Origin: Alphaproteobacteria bacterium
GTDB lineage: Bacteria > Pseudomonadota > Alphaproteobacteria > Sphingomonadales > Sphingomonadaceae
Reading direction: 5' to 3'
Assembly (NCBI GenBank): GCA_030430365.1
Contig: JAUIFP010000012.1
Span: forward strand, 1 to 49,246
Length of the DNA: 49,246 bases
A model generated the notes under the pieces. That model saw nothing but the letters and a program-made list of their open reading frames with translations, was not told the origin of the DNA and did not search any database. Within the stretch, counting starts at the first letter, position 1. Each line of letters opens with the position of its first letter. Positions 34,643-43,130 of this stretch are shown here, piece after piece. Made by a program: the position numbers and the translations under genes.

Positions 34643-36448
34643 ATGCCATCCTACAAGGCACCCACGCGCGACACACGCTTCGTCATCAACGAATTGCTCG
34701 ATATCGAAAGCTTCGGGAACCTGCCGGGCTTCGAAGCGGCGACGCCCGATATGGTCGATGCGATCGTGGAAGAAGCCGGCAAGTTCGCGGCAGAAGTCCT
34801 GGCTCCGCTCAACCAGATCGGCGACAGTGAGGGCTGCACCCGCCACGAAGACGGCAGCGTCACGACGCCCACGGGGTTCAAGGAAGCCTACAAGCAATAT
34901 CAGGAAGCGGGCTGGGGAACTCTCTCCCTGCCGGAGGAATATGGCGGCCAGGGGTTGCCGCATGTGCTGGGTTTCGTGCTGGAAGAATATCTGGCGACGG
35001 CCAACCACGCATGGGCAATGTATCCCGGGCTGACCAACGGAGCAGTGACCGCTCTGCTCGCGACGGGCTCAGACGAGCTCAAGCAGACCTATCTGCCCAA
35101 GATGGTCTCGGGCGAATGGCTGGGAACCATGAACCTGACGGAGCCGCATTGCGGCACCGATCTGGGGCTGATCCGCACCAAGGCGGAGCCTCAGGACGAT
35201 GGCACCTATACGATCACCGGCACCAAGATATTCATCTCCGCCGGCGAACACGATCTGACCGACAATATCGTGCACCTGGTGCTGGCCAAGACGCCCGACG
35301 CGCCCAGGGGCTCGAAGGGCATTTCCCTGTTCATCGTCCCCAAATTCCTGCCTGACGATAGCGGTGCCCCGGGCGAGAGGAACGCCGTGGCCTGCGGATC
35401 GCTGGAGGAGAAGATGGGCATCCACGGCAACTCCACCTGCGTCATGAATTATGATGGCGCCAAGGGCTGGATCGTGGGCGAGGAGAACAAGGGCCTGGCC
35501 GCGATGTTCGTGATGATGAACGCGGCGCGCCTGGGCGTCGGCGTGCAGGGGCTTGGGCAATCCGAAGTCGCCTATCAGAACGCCGTGCAATATGCGCAGG
35601 ACCGCAAGCAGGGCAGGGCGCTGAAGGACCGCCCCGATCCCGATGCACCCGCGGACCCGATCATCGTCCATCCCGACGTTCGCCGGATGCTGATGGATGC
35701 CAAGGCATTCAATGAAGGGATGCGCGCGCTGATCCTGTGGGGCGCGCTGCAGGTTGACCTTTCACACAAGTCGCAGACGGAGGAAGAGCGCGCTGCGGCA
35801 GACGATTTGATCAGCCTGCTGACACCGGTGATCAAGGGATACGGCACCGATCGGGGATACGACATGGCCAATGCCATGCAGCAGGTTTTCGGTGGCCACG
35901 GCTATATCCGCGAATGGGGCATGGAACAGTTCGTGCGGGATTCGCGCATTGCCATGATCTATGAAGGCACCAACGGCATTCAGGCGATGGATCTGTGCGG
36001 GCGCAAGCTGCCGGCCAATGGCGGCCGGGCGGTCCAGGCCTTCTTCAAGATGGTGGACGATGACGTAGCCGCGTCCAAGGATGACGAGCAGCTGGGTGAC
36101 ATTGCCGCGCGCCTGGAAAAGGCCGTCGGTGAGCAGAAGGCGGCGACCATGTGGTTCATGCAGAACGCCATGCAGAACCCCAACCATCTGGGCGGCGGCG
36201 CCCATCACTACATGCACATCATGGGGATCGTTGCGCTTGGCCTGATGTGGCTGCGCATGGCGAAAGTCGCGGCTGCCAAACTGGCGGAAGGCGCTGAGGA
36301 TAAGGCTTTTTACGAGGCCAAGCTCACGACCGCGCGCTATTTCGCGGAACGCTTCATGCCCGATGCCGGCGCCCTGCGCCGCAAGATCGAGGCAGGCAGC
36401 GATGCGATGATGGAGCTGACACCCGAACAGTTCGAAACGGCGGCCTGA
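34643..36448 (+). CDS. acyl-CoA dehydrogenase with C-terminal extension
   Basis: This 601-residue FAD enzyme catalyses alpha-beta dehydrogenation of an acyl-CoA. It has the N-terminal, middle beta and C-terminal helical domains, with MNLTEPHCGTDLGLIRTKA, the FAD-contact GTKIFISAGEHDL, and IYEGTNGIQ carrying the catalytic Glu at 441. The extra C-terminal 140 residues mark the large FadE-like/DmdC subfamily. The chain-length preference is unknown. An AGGAGA ribosome site precedes the ATG by six bases. It follows the MerR regulator by 16 bp, so the two are probably co-transcribed and regulated together. Confidence 0.93.
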   Translation: MPSYKAPTRDTRFVINELLDIESFGNLPGFEAATPDMVDAIVEEAGKFAAEVLAPLNQIGDSEGCTRHEDGSVTTPTGFKEAYKQYQEAGWGTLSLPEEYGGQGLPHVLGFVLEEYLATANHAWAMYPGLTNGAVTALLATGSDELKQTYLPKMVSGEWLGTMNLTEPHCGTDLGLIRTKAEPQDDGTYTITGTKIFISAGEHDLTDNIVHLVLAKTPDAPRGSKGISLFIVPKFLPDDSGAPGERNAVACGSLEEKMGIHGNSTCVMNYDGAKGWIVGEENKGLAAMFVMMNAARLGVGVQGLGQSEVAYQNAVQYAQDRKQGRALKDRPDPDAPADPIIVHPDVRRMLMDAKAFNEGMRALILWGALQVDLSHKSQTEEERAAADDLISLLTPVIKGYGTDRGYDMANAMQQVFGGHGYIREWGMEQFVRDSRIAMIYEGTNGIQAMDLCGRKLPANGGRAVQAFFKMVDDDVAASKDDEQLGDIAARLEKAVGEQKAATMWFMQNAMQNPNHLGGGAHHYMHIMGIVALGLMWLRMAKVAAAKLAEGAEDKAFYEAKLTTARYFAERFMPDAGALRRKIEAGSDAMMELTPEQFETAA

Positions 36449-36505
36449 GGCCTTGTAGGGCAATTGTTACAAAAAACCGCTTTCCTACATCGAGACGATT
36501 TGATC

Positions 36506-36520
36506 TAACCGATACGGTTA
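36506..36520. repeat. 15-bp palindrome between convergent genes
   Basis: TAACCG and CGGTTA flank ATA, a perfect 15-bp inverted repeat followed by TTTCTC on the + strand. It sits between convergent genes and may act as a weak terminator of the acyl-CoA dehydrogenase transcript, or as a protein site. Confidence 0.35.
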
Positions 36521-36573
36521 TTTCTCATCGTTGATACAGGATTCGCTCCGCCCGCTGTCGGAGGTCCGGCGGT

Positions 36574-37311
36574 TCAGCCGTGGCCGTGGCCCTCATTCTG
36601 ATTCGTTCGCCTCGCCGCGTCGGAGTGGGCCAGCACTTCGTCCAGCAGGGAATGCATCGCCGCCCAGCTTTGCCTGTCCGCGCTGGAATCGTAGGCCGGG
36701 CTTTCCGTATTGGTGAAGCTGTGCGGTACGCCGGAATAGGAATGGAAGTGCCAATTGGCTCCGGCAGCGTCCATTTCCTCCCAGAAGGCGATTACCTGCT
36801 TGCGTGGCACCAGCTCATCCGCGTCGCCGTGGCAGATCAGGATCCGCGCCGAGATCTTGCCCGGTTCGGCCGGCAGGTCGGTGTTCAATATCCCGTGGAA
36901 GCTTGTGACCAGCACGAATGGCGCGCCTTCCCGGGCCAGCTCCAGCGCGGCCTGGCCGCCCATGCAGAAACCGATCGCAGCCAGCGGCAATCCCGCCGCT
37001 TCCGCCATGCCAGACAGCGCGCGAATCCCGGCGCGCAAGCGCTGCCGGTAAATATCCGGATCCGGGCGGATTTTGGCGGCGAACTGGCGCGCTTCTTCCA
37101 TCCCGCCGGGCTGCTTGCCGTAAAAGTCGCAGATCAGCGCCAGATAGCCGTCTTCGGCAAGGGACAGCGCCTTGTCCTTGACGGCCTTCGTCGCGTTGAA
37201 GATCGTCGGAAAGACCAGCACGGCCGCACGGGGGGAGCCGACCGGGCGCGCAAGCAACCCGGTTAGCTTCACATCCCCGTCTTCATAGGGAAGCTCTTCG
37301 AGTACCGTCAT
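36574..37311 (-). CDS. dienelactone hydrolase-family protein
   Basis: This 245-residue alpha/beta hydrolase carries the catalytic triad expected for the family: nucleophile Cys116 in GFCMGGQ, Asp near 163-165 in HGDADELV and His197 in GVPHSF. Natural substrates in ring-cleavage pathways are dienelactones, but many such proteins have other ester substrates. There is no signal peptide. The C-terminal tail is His- and Gly-rich (NEGHGHG). The ATG at 37311 overlaps the cysK stop by four bases, so they are co-translated; a metabolic link between them is not obvious. A longer frame into cysK was not used. Confidence 0.86.
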   Translation of the reverse strand: MTVLEELPYEDGDVKLTGLLARPVGSPRAAVLVFPTIFNATKAVKDKALSLAEDGYLALICDFYGKQPGGMEEARQFAAKIRPDPDIYRQRLRAGIRALSGMAEAAGLPLAAIGFCMGGQAALELAREGAPFVLVTSFHGILNTDLPAEPGKISARILICHGDADELVPRKQVIAFWEEMDAAGANWHFHSYSGVPHSFTNTESPAYDSSADRQSWAAMHSLLDEVLAHSDAARRTNQNEGHGHG

Positions 37312-38225
37312 TCCGGGAGGAACTCCGGCACGGAGAGATAGCGCTCGCCCGTATCGTAATTGAAGCCGATGATGCGGCTTCCGGCATCGAGCTCCGGCAG
37401 TTTCTTGGCGATCGCGGCCAGGGTTCCGCCGGAAGAGATACCCACCAGCAGGCCTTCCATTACCGCGCATTTGCGGGCCATGTCCTTGGCTTCGTCCGCG
37501 CTGACCTGGATTGCCCCGTCGATCGACTGGGTGTGCAGATTGCCCGGGATGAAACCGGCCCCGATGCCCTGGATCGGATGGGGGCCGGGTTGTCCGCCCG
37601 AGATGACCGGCGAAAGCTCAGGCTCGACGGCGAAAGCCTTCATTTCCGGCCAGACTTTCTTCAATTCTTCGGCGCAAGCCGTCAGGTGGCCGCCCGTGCC
37701 CACGCCGGTGATCAGCGCATCGGCCGGTGTATCGGCGAAATCGTCCAGTATCTCCTTGGCCGTGGTGCGGGCGTGAATGTCGATATTGGCGGGATTTTCG
37801 AACTGCTGGGGCATCCAGGCGCCGGGTGTCTCTTCGATCAGTTCCGCGGCCCGTTCCAGGGCGCCCTTCATGCCTTTCTCACGCGGGGTGAGGTCGAATG
37901 TCGCGCCGTAGGCCAGCATCAGCCGCCTGCGTTCAAGCGACATGCTTTCGGGCATCACGAGGACGAGCTTGTAGCCCTTCACCGCAGCCACCATGGCCAG
38001 CCCGATTCCCGTATTGCCCGAGGTCGGCTCCACGATCGTGCCGCCGGGTTTGAGCTCGCCGGATTTCTCCGCGGCTTCCACCATGGCAAGGGCGATACGG
38101 TCCTTGATCGATCCGCCCGGATTGCTTCTTTCGGATTTCACCCAGACCTCGTGATCGGGAAACAATCGCGACAGCCGGATATGCGGTGTGTTGCCGATCG
38201 TGGCGAGAACGTTGTCAGCCTTCAT
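37308..38225 (-). CDS. cysK: cysteine synthase A
   Basis: This 305-residue PLP enzyme makes cysteine from O-acetylserine and sulphide. Lys41 in the [10 protein letters not shown] segment is the Schiff-base lysine, TSGNTGIG near 68-75 binds the substrate carboxylate, and [16 protein letters not shown] near 173-188 binds phosphate. Length is normal. A GGGAG ribosome site lies eight bases before the ATG. It follows an MFS transporter gene by 12 bp and overlaps a hydrolase gene downstream. Confidence 0.95.
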   Translation of the reverse strand: MKADNVLATIGNTPHIRLSRLFPDHEVWVKSERSNPGGSIKDRIALAMVEAAEKSGELKPGGTIVEPTSGNTGIGLAMVAAVKGYKLVLVMPESMSLERRRLMLAYGATFDLTPREKGMKGALERAAELIEETPGAWMPQQFENPANIDIHARTTAKEILDDFADTPADALITGVGTGGHLTACAEELKKVWPEMKAFAVEPELSPVISGGQPGPHPIQGIGAGFIPGNLHTQSIDGAIQVSADEAKDMARKCAVMEGLLVGISSGGTLAAIAKKLPELDAGSRIIGFNYDTGERYLSVPEFLPE

Positions 38226-38237
38226 TGCATTGTCTCC

Positions 38238-39500
38238 CTAGGATGCGTGGGACCCATCTGGCGGGTCGAAGGTCTTCACCCGGCGAAGCTCGGGGAAGAT
38301 CCAGGCCCAAACTGCAGTCACGATTATCGCACCGACACCGCCGAATACAACCGCTCCTGTCGCGCCCAGCACCGCGGCGGCCAGTCCGGACTGCATTTCG
38401 CCCAATTCGTTGGAGGCGGAGATCGCAACGCCGTTGATCGAAGATACGCGGCCGCGCATTTCATCCGGCGTCCTGAGCTGGACCAGCGAATTGCGAATGA
38501 AGACGGAGACCATGTCCGCGCCGCCAAGCAGCGCCAGGAATGTCAGCGAGAGCAGGAAATCTCTCGAAAGGGCAAATCCGATCGTGGCTAGGCCAAATCC
38601 TACGACGCCCAAAAGCATCTTCACGCCCACATTTGTGTCCAGCGGCCGGAAAGAAAACCACAGCGCGACCAGGCCCGCGCCGGCTGCCGGCATGCCGCGC
38701 ATCAGCCCCAGGCCTTCCGATCCGACCATCAGGATATCGCGTGCGAAGACAGGCAGCATGGCAGTGGCGCCGCCAAGGATGACAGCGAACAGGTCCAGCG
38801 TGACGCAACCCAGCAGGAATCGCTCCCGCCAGATGAACTGGAAACCGTCGATCATCTGGCGCACGGGATGGACGGGCGTATCCGATTGCTTCGCCCTGAT
38901 CCTGTGTATCGTCAGCATCACGCCTGCCGTGACGAGGAAGAAGACGCCGGAAAGCGCATGCGGAAGGGCAGGATTCGCCGCATAGAGAAACCCGCCAAGC
39001 GCCGGACCGCTGACGGCGCCGACAGTGAATACGGCGGAGCTTGTTGCGATGGCCTTGGGCAGAAGCCGGATTGGGACGATGTTGGGCGCGATCGTGGCCA
39101 AGGCGGGACCGGTAAAGGCACGCACCGCGCCGTGACCGGCGGCAATGCCGAACAGGATTGGGAGGGTCAGCACGTCTTCCCAGGTCAGGAAGGCCAGCAG
39201 CGCCGCCAGCAAGGCGTCACCCGTGCAAGAGAGGGCGACCACCATTCGCCTGTCGAACCGGTCGGCGGCAATGCCCGCAGCAGGCGTGCACAGGAAGAAA
39301 GGCACGAACTGGACCAGGCCCATGATGCCCAGCTGGAAAGCCGCTTCGTTGCGGCTCATCCCATAGTCCGCGCGCGCTACGTCATACAGCTGATAGCCCA
39401 GCAGCACGACCATGGACGTGGCAGCAACCACGGCCAGCAGGCGCCCCGCTACGAAACGCCGGAATTCGCCAATTTGCAGGGGACTGGTAGGTTCGGACAC
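38238..39500 (-). CDS. MFS transporter (EntS/MFS_3-like)
   Basis: This 420-residue protein has about twelve hydrophobic helices and the loop 2-3 motif GIAADRFDRR near residues 76-85, standard for major facilitator transporters. The overall layout, with GRLLAVVAATSMVVLLGYQLYD in helix 1, fits the EntS-type exporter group. Substrate is unknown. The start codon is GTG at 39500; no good ribosome site is visible, so a later start is possible. It lies 12 bp upstream of cysK, which hints at export of a sulphur compound but does not show it. Confidence 0.86.
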   Translation of the reverse strand: MSEPTSPLQIGEFRRFVAGRLLAVVAATSMVVLLGYQLYDVARADYGMSRNEAAFQLGIMGLVQFVPFFLCTPAAGIAADRFDRRMVVALSCTGDALLAALLAFLTWEDVLTLPILFGIAAGHGAVRAFTGPALATIAPNIVPIRLLPKAIATSSAVFTVGAVSGPALGGFLYAANPALPHALSGVFFLVTAGVMLTIHRIRAKQSDTPVHPVRQMIDGFQFIWRERFLLGCVTLDLFAVILGGATAMLPVFARDILMVGSEGLGLMRGMPAAGAGLVALWFSFRPLDTNVGVKMLLGVVGFGLATIGFALSRDFLLSLTFLALLGGADMVSVFIRNSLVQLRTPDEMRGRVSSINGVAISASNELGEMQSGLAAAVLGATGAVVFGGVGAIIVTAVWAWIFPELRRVKTFDPPDGSHAS

Positions 39501-39567
39501 GCAGGCCCAATGGCAGGCGCGCAGACGCTTGCCAAGCGTTCAGAACTTGATGTCAGTGTAGCTTATC

Positions 39568-39924
39568 TTAGCGGCTCCGATCGCGCAGGCGCGGATTGGG
39601 CTGCAGGATGTCGATGATCCGCATGAAATCGTCCAAACGGATGATCCGTTCGAACTGAAATCCCGCGCGTTCGTCGCGCTTCCAGATCACATAGGCTTCG
39701 ATCCGCCCAACTTCCGGAAGGCGGACAATCACGCGTTCGCCCCTGGAGAGCTCGCCGGCATTGTCTACCATGAAACCATGCGCGGAAATATTCGCGATAT
39801 GCAGTTCCATATCGCCGCGCTCGCGGTGTTCCGCGATGACCTTGTGATCCACCGGATGCCGCGCTGCGCGCCGCAATTCCGGGACTGAGAGCTGTGCGCC
39901 CGACACGATTATGCAACCCTCCAA
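39568..39924 (-). CDS. single-domain PilZ protein
   Basis: This 118-residue protein is essentially a PilZ domain. It has the c-di-GMP-binding RRAAR (18-22) and NISAHGF (44-50) motifs that correspond to the conserved RxxxR and (D/N)xSxxG signature. It should act as a cytoplasmic receptor relaying c-di-GMP to motility, adhesion or polysaccharide output. No partner gene is adjacent. It lies 75 bp downstream of tyrS on the same strand and 67 bp before the MFS gene. Confidence 0.88.
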   Translation of the reverse strand: MEGCIIVSGAQLSVPELRRAARHPVDHKVIAEHRERGDMELHIANISAHGFMVDNAGELSRGERVIVRLPEVGRIEAYVIWKRDERAGFQFERIIRLDDFMRIIDILQPNPRLRDRSR

Positions 39925-39999
39925 TTCATACTTGAATGAGGGTCTTCGCAGAAATTCTCTGCCAAATGGTAAAGGCCGTTTTAGGTGAGGCGATTCACC

Positions 40000-41232
40000 T
40001 CAAATGCCGCGCAGGATGCCGTGTTTCTTCTTGCCCAGGCTCAGCTTTTTCTCCTCGCCGGGAGCGATCTCCAGCAAGAGCCCCGGATCGCTCATCGCCT
40101 CATCGTCGATCCGCACCGCACCTTCGCCAATCTTGCGCTTGGCCTCGCCATTGGAGGCCGTGAACCCGATTGCGGTGCAAGCCTGGCCCAGGCGAATACC
40201 TTCTGCCGGCACTTCCAGTACCGGCAAGTCGTCGCCCAGTGTGCCCGCACCGAAGGTGGCGGCTGCGGTCGCCTCGGCGGCTTTCGCCGCATCTTCGCCG
40301 CGCACGAGTTTGGTGATCTCGTTGGCCAGCACGATCTTGGCGGCATTGATTTCACTGCCTTCGAGCGATTCCAGCCGCGCCACTTCATCGAGCGGTAGAT
40401 CGGTGAAAAGGCGCAGAAACCGGCCGACATCGCGGTCATCCGTGTTGCGCCAATATTGCCAGAAATCGTAGTTCGGCAGCTGCGCTTCATTGAGCCAAAC
40501 GGCACCGGCGGCGGTCTTGCCCATCTTGCCGCCATCGGCCGTGGTCAGCAGGGGAGTGGTCACCCCGTATACTTCGACGCTGTCCATCCTGCGGGTCAGT
40601 TCCACGCCGTTGACGATATTGCCCCACTGGTCGGATCCGCCCATTTGCAGGCGCGCGCCCATTTCCTTCGCCAGATGCCGGAAATCGTATCCCTGCAGGA
40701 TCATGTAATTGAATTCGAGAAAGGTCATCGGCTGCTCGCGTTCGAGCCGAAGCTTCACGGAATCGAAGGTGAGCATCCGGTTGACCGTGAAATGCGTGCC
40801 GACTTCCTGCAGCAGCTCGATATAGCCGAGTTGGCCAAGCCAGTCCTGGTTGTTGACCAGCACGGCATCGGTCGGCCCATCGCCGAAAGTGAGCATCTTT
40901 TCGAAAACCGTCTGGATCGAGGCGATGTTCGATTCGATGACTTCGTCGCTCAACATCTTGCGGCTTTCGTCGCGTCCCGTCGGATCGCCGATCCGGGTGG
41001 TTCCACCACCCATCAGCACGATCGGCTTGTGTCCGGCCTGCTGCAGGCGGCGCAAAAGCATGATCTGCACCATACTTCCGACATGCAGCGATGGCGCCGT
41101 GGCATCGAAGCCGATATAGCCGGGTACGACCTGCTTGCTCGCCAGTGCGTCGAGGCCCTGGGCGTCGGTCATCTGGTGAATATAGCCGCGTTCGTCGAGC
41201 AGACGCAGCAGGTCGGATGTGTAATTGCTCAT
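40000..41232 (-). CDS. tyrS: tyrosyl-tRNA synthetase
   Basis: This 410-residue class I synthetase charges tRNA-Tyr. It has the HIGH-equivalent HVGS at 50-53, the KMSKS-equivalent KMGKT at 236-240, a GGSDQWGNI segment near 185-193, and a C-terminal S4 RNA-binding domain (KIGEGAVRIDDEAM). The ATG at 41232 with GAGGG four bases upstream was used, not the ATG 81 bases earlier. It diverges from the DOMON-like gene with a 45-bp gap. Confidence 0.97.
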   Translation of the reverse strand: MSNYTSDLLRLLDERGYIHQMTDAQGLDALASKQVVPGYIGFDATAPSLHVGSMVQIMLLRRLQQAGHKPIVLMGGGTTRIGDPTGRDESRKMLSDEVIESNIASIQTVFEKMLTFGDGPTDAVLVNNQDWLGQLGYIELLQEVGTHFTVNRMLTFDSVKLRLEREQPMTFLEFNYMILQGYDFRHLAKEMGARLQMGGSDQWGNIVNGVELTRRMDSVEVYGVTTPLLTTADGGKMGKTAAGAVWLNEAQLPNYDFWQYWRNTDDRDVGRFLRLFTDLPLDEVARLESLEGSEINAAKIVLANEITKLVRGEDAAKAAEATAAATFGAGTLGDDLPVLEVPAEGIRLGQACTAIGFTASNGEAKRKIGEGAVRIDDEAMSDPGLLLEIAPGEEKKLSLGKKKHGILRGI

Positions 41233-41277
41233 TGTGCCCTCATAGTCGGAGCGCGCGGTTAGCATGGGGGGAGCAGC

Positions 41278-41820
41278 TTGCAAAACTATCCTTTGACCGC
41301 GCATCCCGCCCATCCGCCGTTGGAAGTCAAATCCGTCGAGGCGCGCATCATCGGCATGGACGAGAACTGGCTGAGGCTGCGCTGGCGGATCGAGCAGAGC
41401 GGCAAGGTCGTGTTCCCGCCTTTTGCCGGCAAGGGCAGAGCGGACGATCTTTGGAAAACCACCTGTTTCGAAGCCTTTTTCCGCCCAGGCTCGGGTAGCG
41501 CTTATGTGGAGCTTAACCTGTCTCCTTCGGAGCGCTGGGCCGCGTTCGACTTCGCTTCCTACCGCCAGGGAATGGAAGAGCGGCCCTTTCCGCGCGAACC
41601 GGTCTGCACGATCCGCGCCGGGCAGAATATGGCGATATTCGATGCAGTTATCCCCCTTGCGGGACTGCCGGATGGTGAATGCGATCTCGGATTATCTGCC
41701 GTTATCGAAGAGGAGGGCGGGCGACTTTCCTATTGGGCACTTTCGCACCCGGATAAAAAGCCCGATTTTCATGATCTTGCTTGCTTTACCGCACGCATAG
41801 GCGCAGGTTCTAAAGCATGA
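41278..41820 (+). CDS. DOMON-like domain protein
   Basis: This 180-residue protein resembles the DOMON-like family found mainly in Sphingomonadales and relatives. It shows the VVFPPFAGKGRADDLWKTTCFEAFF segment in two runs (VVFPPFAGK, then LWKTTCFEAFF) and a beta-rich AYVELNLSPSERWAAFDF region. There is no signal peptide. The molecular function is unknown; DOMON folds elsewhere bind haem or sugars. The start is TTG at 41278, with GGAG four bases upstream; no in-frame ATG precedes the conserved part. The stop overlaps the NamZ gene start by four bases. Confidence 0.83.
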   Translation: MQNYPLTAHPAHPPLEVKSVEARIIGMDENWLRLRWRIEQSGKVVFPPFAGKGRADDLWKTTCFEAFFRPGSGSAYVELNLSPSERWAAFDFASYRQGMEERPFPREPVCTIRAGQNMAIFDAVIPLAGLPDGECDLGLSAVIEEEGGRLSYWALSHPDKKPDFHDLACFTARIGAGSKA

Positions 41821-43034
41821 AATTCGGCATCGATCGCCTGCTGGCAGACTCGGGATTGCGCGCACCTCTGGCAGGAAGGCGCGTGGCGCTTGTGGCGCAT
41901 CCTGCATCGCTGACCGAAGACCTCACACACTCGCTTGATGCGCTGATGGAGTGCGGCGATTTGAACATTACTGCGGCCTTCGGTCCCCAGCACGGGCTCA
42001 AGGGCGACAAGCAGGACAATATGGTGGAGACCGAGGACGAGGTCGATTCGCAATACCGCATTCCGATCTTCAGCCTTTACGGGAAGGTTCGCCGTCCCAG
42101 CCTGCAGATGATGGATGCCGCCGATGTTTTCCTGTTCGACCTGCAGGATCTCGGCTGCCGGATCTACACCTTCGTGACGACGCTGCTTTACATGCTGGAG
42201 GCCGCTTCCGGCACGGGAAAGGCCGTATGGGTGCTGGACCGTCCCAATCCTGCCGGGCGACCAGTGGAAGGGACTTTGCTGGTTCCCGGGCAGGAAAGCT
42301 TCGTCGGAGCCGGCCCGATGCCCATGCGTCACGGCCTGACTTTGGGCGAAATGGGACGGTGGTTCATCGATCACTACAATCTGGATCTCGAATACCGTGT
42401 GATCGAAATGCATGACTGGCTTCCCGAGGCCGGGCCGAAAGCCCGCATGGGCGGCTTTGGCTGGCCCGAAGATCGTGTCTGGATCAACCCAAGCCCCAAT
42501 GCGGCCAGCCTGAATATGGCCCGGGCCTATGCCGGTACCGTCATGTTGGAGGGCACAAATCTGAGCGAGGGTAGGGGGACGACCCGGCCCCTGGAGGTTT
42601 TGTTCGGCGCGCCGGATGTCGATGCCAAGGCGGTCGCCTCCTATATGCGGATGGCCGCTCCGCAATGGCTCGAAGGCTGCAAGCTTCGGGAATGCTGGTT
42701 CACTCCGACATTTCACAAATATGAAGGGGCGCTCTGCAACGGGCTGATGGTGCACGCCGAAGGGCCGTTCTACGATCACGAGCGTTTCAAGCCGTGGCGG
42801 CTGCAGGCCTTGGCATTCAAGGCGATCCGGATGCTCAATCCCTCTTACGACATCTGGCGCGATTTCCCCTATGAGTACGAGTATGATCGCCTTGCGATCG
42901 ATGTGATCAATGGCGGACCTGCGCTGCGCGAATGGGTAGACGATCCCTCGTCAGAGCCAATGGACCTGTGCGTGATGGCCCGGGCGGACGAAGACGCGTG
43001 GCGAGAGCGATCCGCTCCCTATCTGCTTTATTGA
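41817..43034 (+). CDS. NamZ-family (DUF1343) exo-beta-N-acetylmuramidase-like protein
   Basis: This 405-residue protein matches the DUF1343/NamZ family, whose characterised member in Bacillus releases MurNAc from non-reducing ends of peptidoglycan fragments. Landmark segments are RVALVAHPAS, AFGPQHGLKGDKQD, PIFSLYGKVRRP, DLQDLGCRIYTFV, VLDRPNPAG and NLSEGRGTTRP. The N-terminus (MKFGIDRLLADSG) has no signal peptide, so action in the cytoplasm on recycled muropeptides is inferred. It is translationally coupled to the DOMON-like gene. Confidence 0.88.
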   Translation: MKFGIDRLLADSGLRAPLAGRRVALVAHPASLTEDLTHSLDALMECGDLNITAAFGPQHGLKGDKQDNMVETEDEVDSQYRIPIFSLYGKVRRPSLQMMDAADVFLFDLQDLGCRIYTFVTTLLYMLEAASGTGKAVWVLDRPNPAGRPVEGTLLVPGQESFVGAGPMPMRHGLTLGEMGRWFIDHYNLDLEYRVIEMHDWLPEAGPKARMGGFGWPEDRVWINPSPNAASLNMARAYAGTVMLEGTNLSEGRGTTRPLEVLFGAPDVDAKAVASYMRMAAPQWLEGCKLRECWFTPTFHKYEGALCNGLMVHAEGPFYDHERFKPWRLQALAFKAIRMLNPSYDIWRDFPYEYEYDRLAIDVINGGPALREWVDDPSSEPMDLCVMARADEDAWRERSAPYLLY

Positions 43035-43059
43035 GGGTGGCTTTGCAGGAGGAGATTGC

Positions 43060-43113
43060 GTGCCGATTGGCGGTCTGCCCAGGAAACCGCTAAAAGCTGC
43101 AATCAAACGATAA
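43060..43113 (+). CDS. possible 17-residue leader ORF
   Basis: A GTG at 43060 is preceded by AGGAGG seven bases upstream, one of the strongest ribosome sites in the window. It opens a 17-codon frame ending at TAA (43111-43113), with product MPIGGLPRKPLKAAIKR. It sits in the gap between the NamZ-family gene and the glutathione transferase, which has its own GGAGG. It may be a leader peptide or a chance match; no homologue is known to me. Confidence 0.3.
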   Translation: MPIGGLPRKPLKAAIKR

Positions 43114-43130
43114 TCCGGAGGATGCCTGCA

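Noticed and set aside
41233-41277. ATG at 41264 as the start of the DOMON-like gene
   Set aside because: It is out of frame; the in-frame TTG at 41278 has a good ribosome site.
43056-43130. Upstream TTG start for the LigF-like protein adding 25 residues
   Set aside because: The ribosome site is too close to that codon, and the conserved N-terminus begins at 43131 with its own GGAGG.
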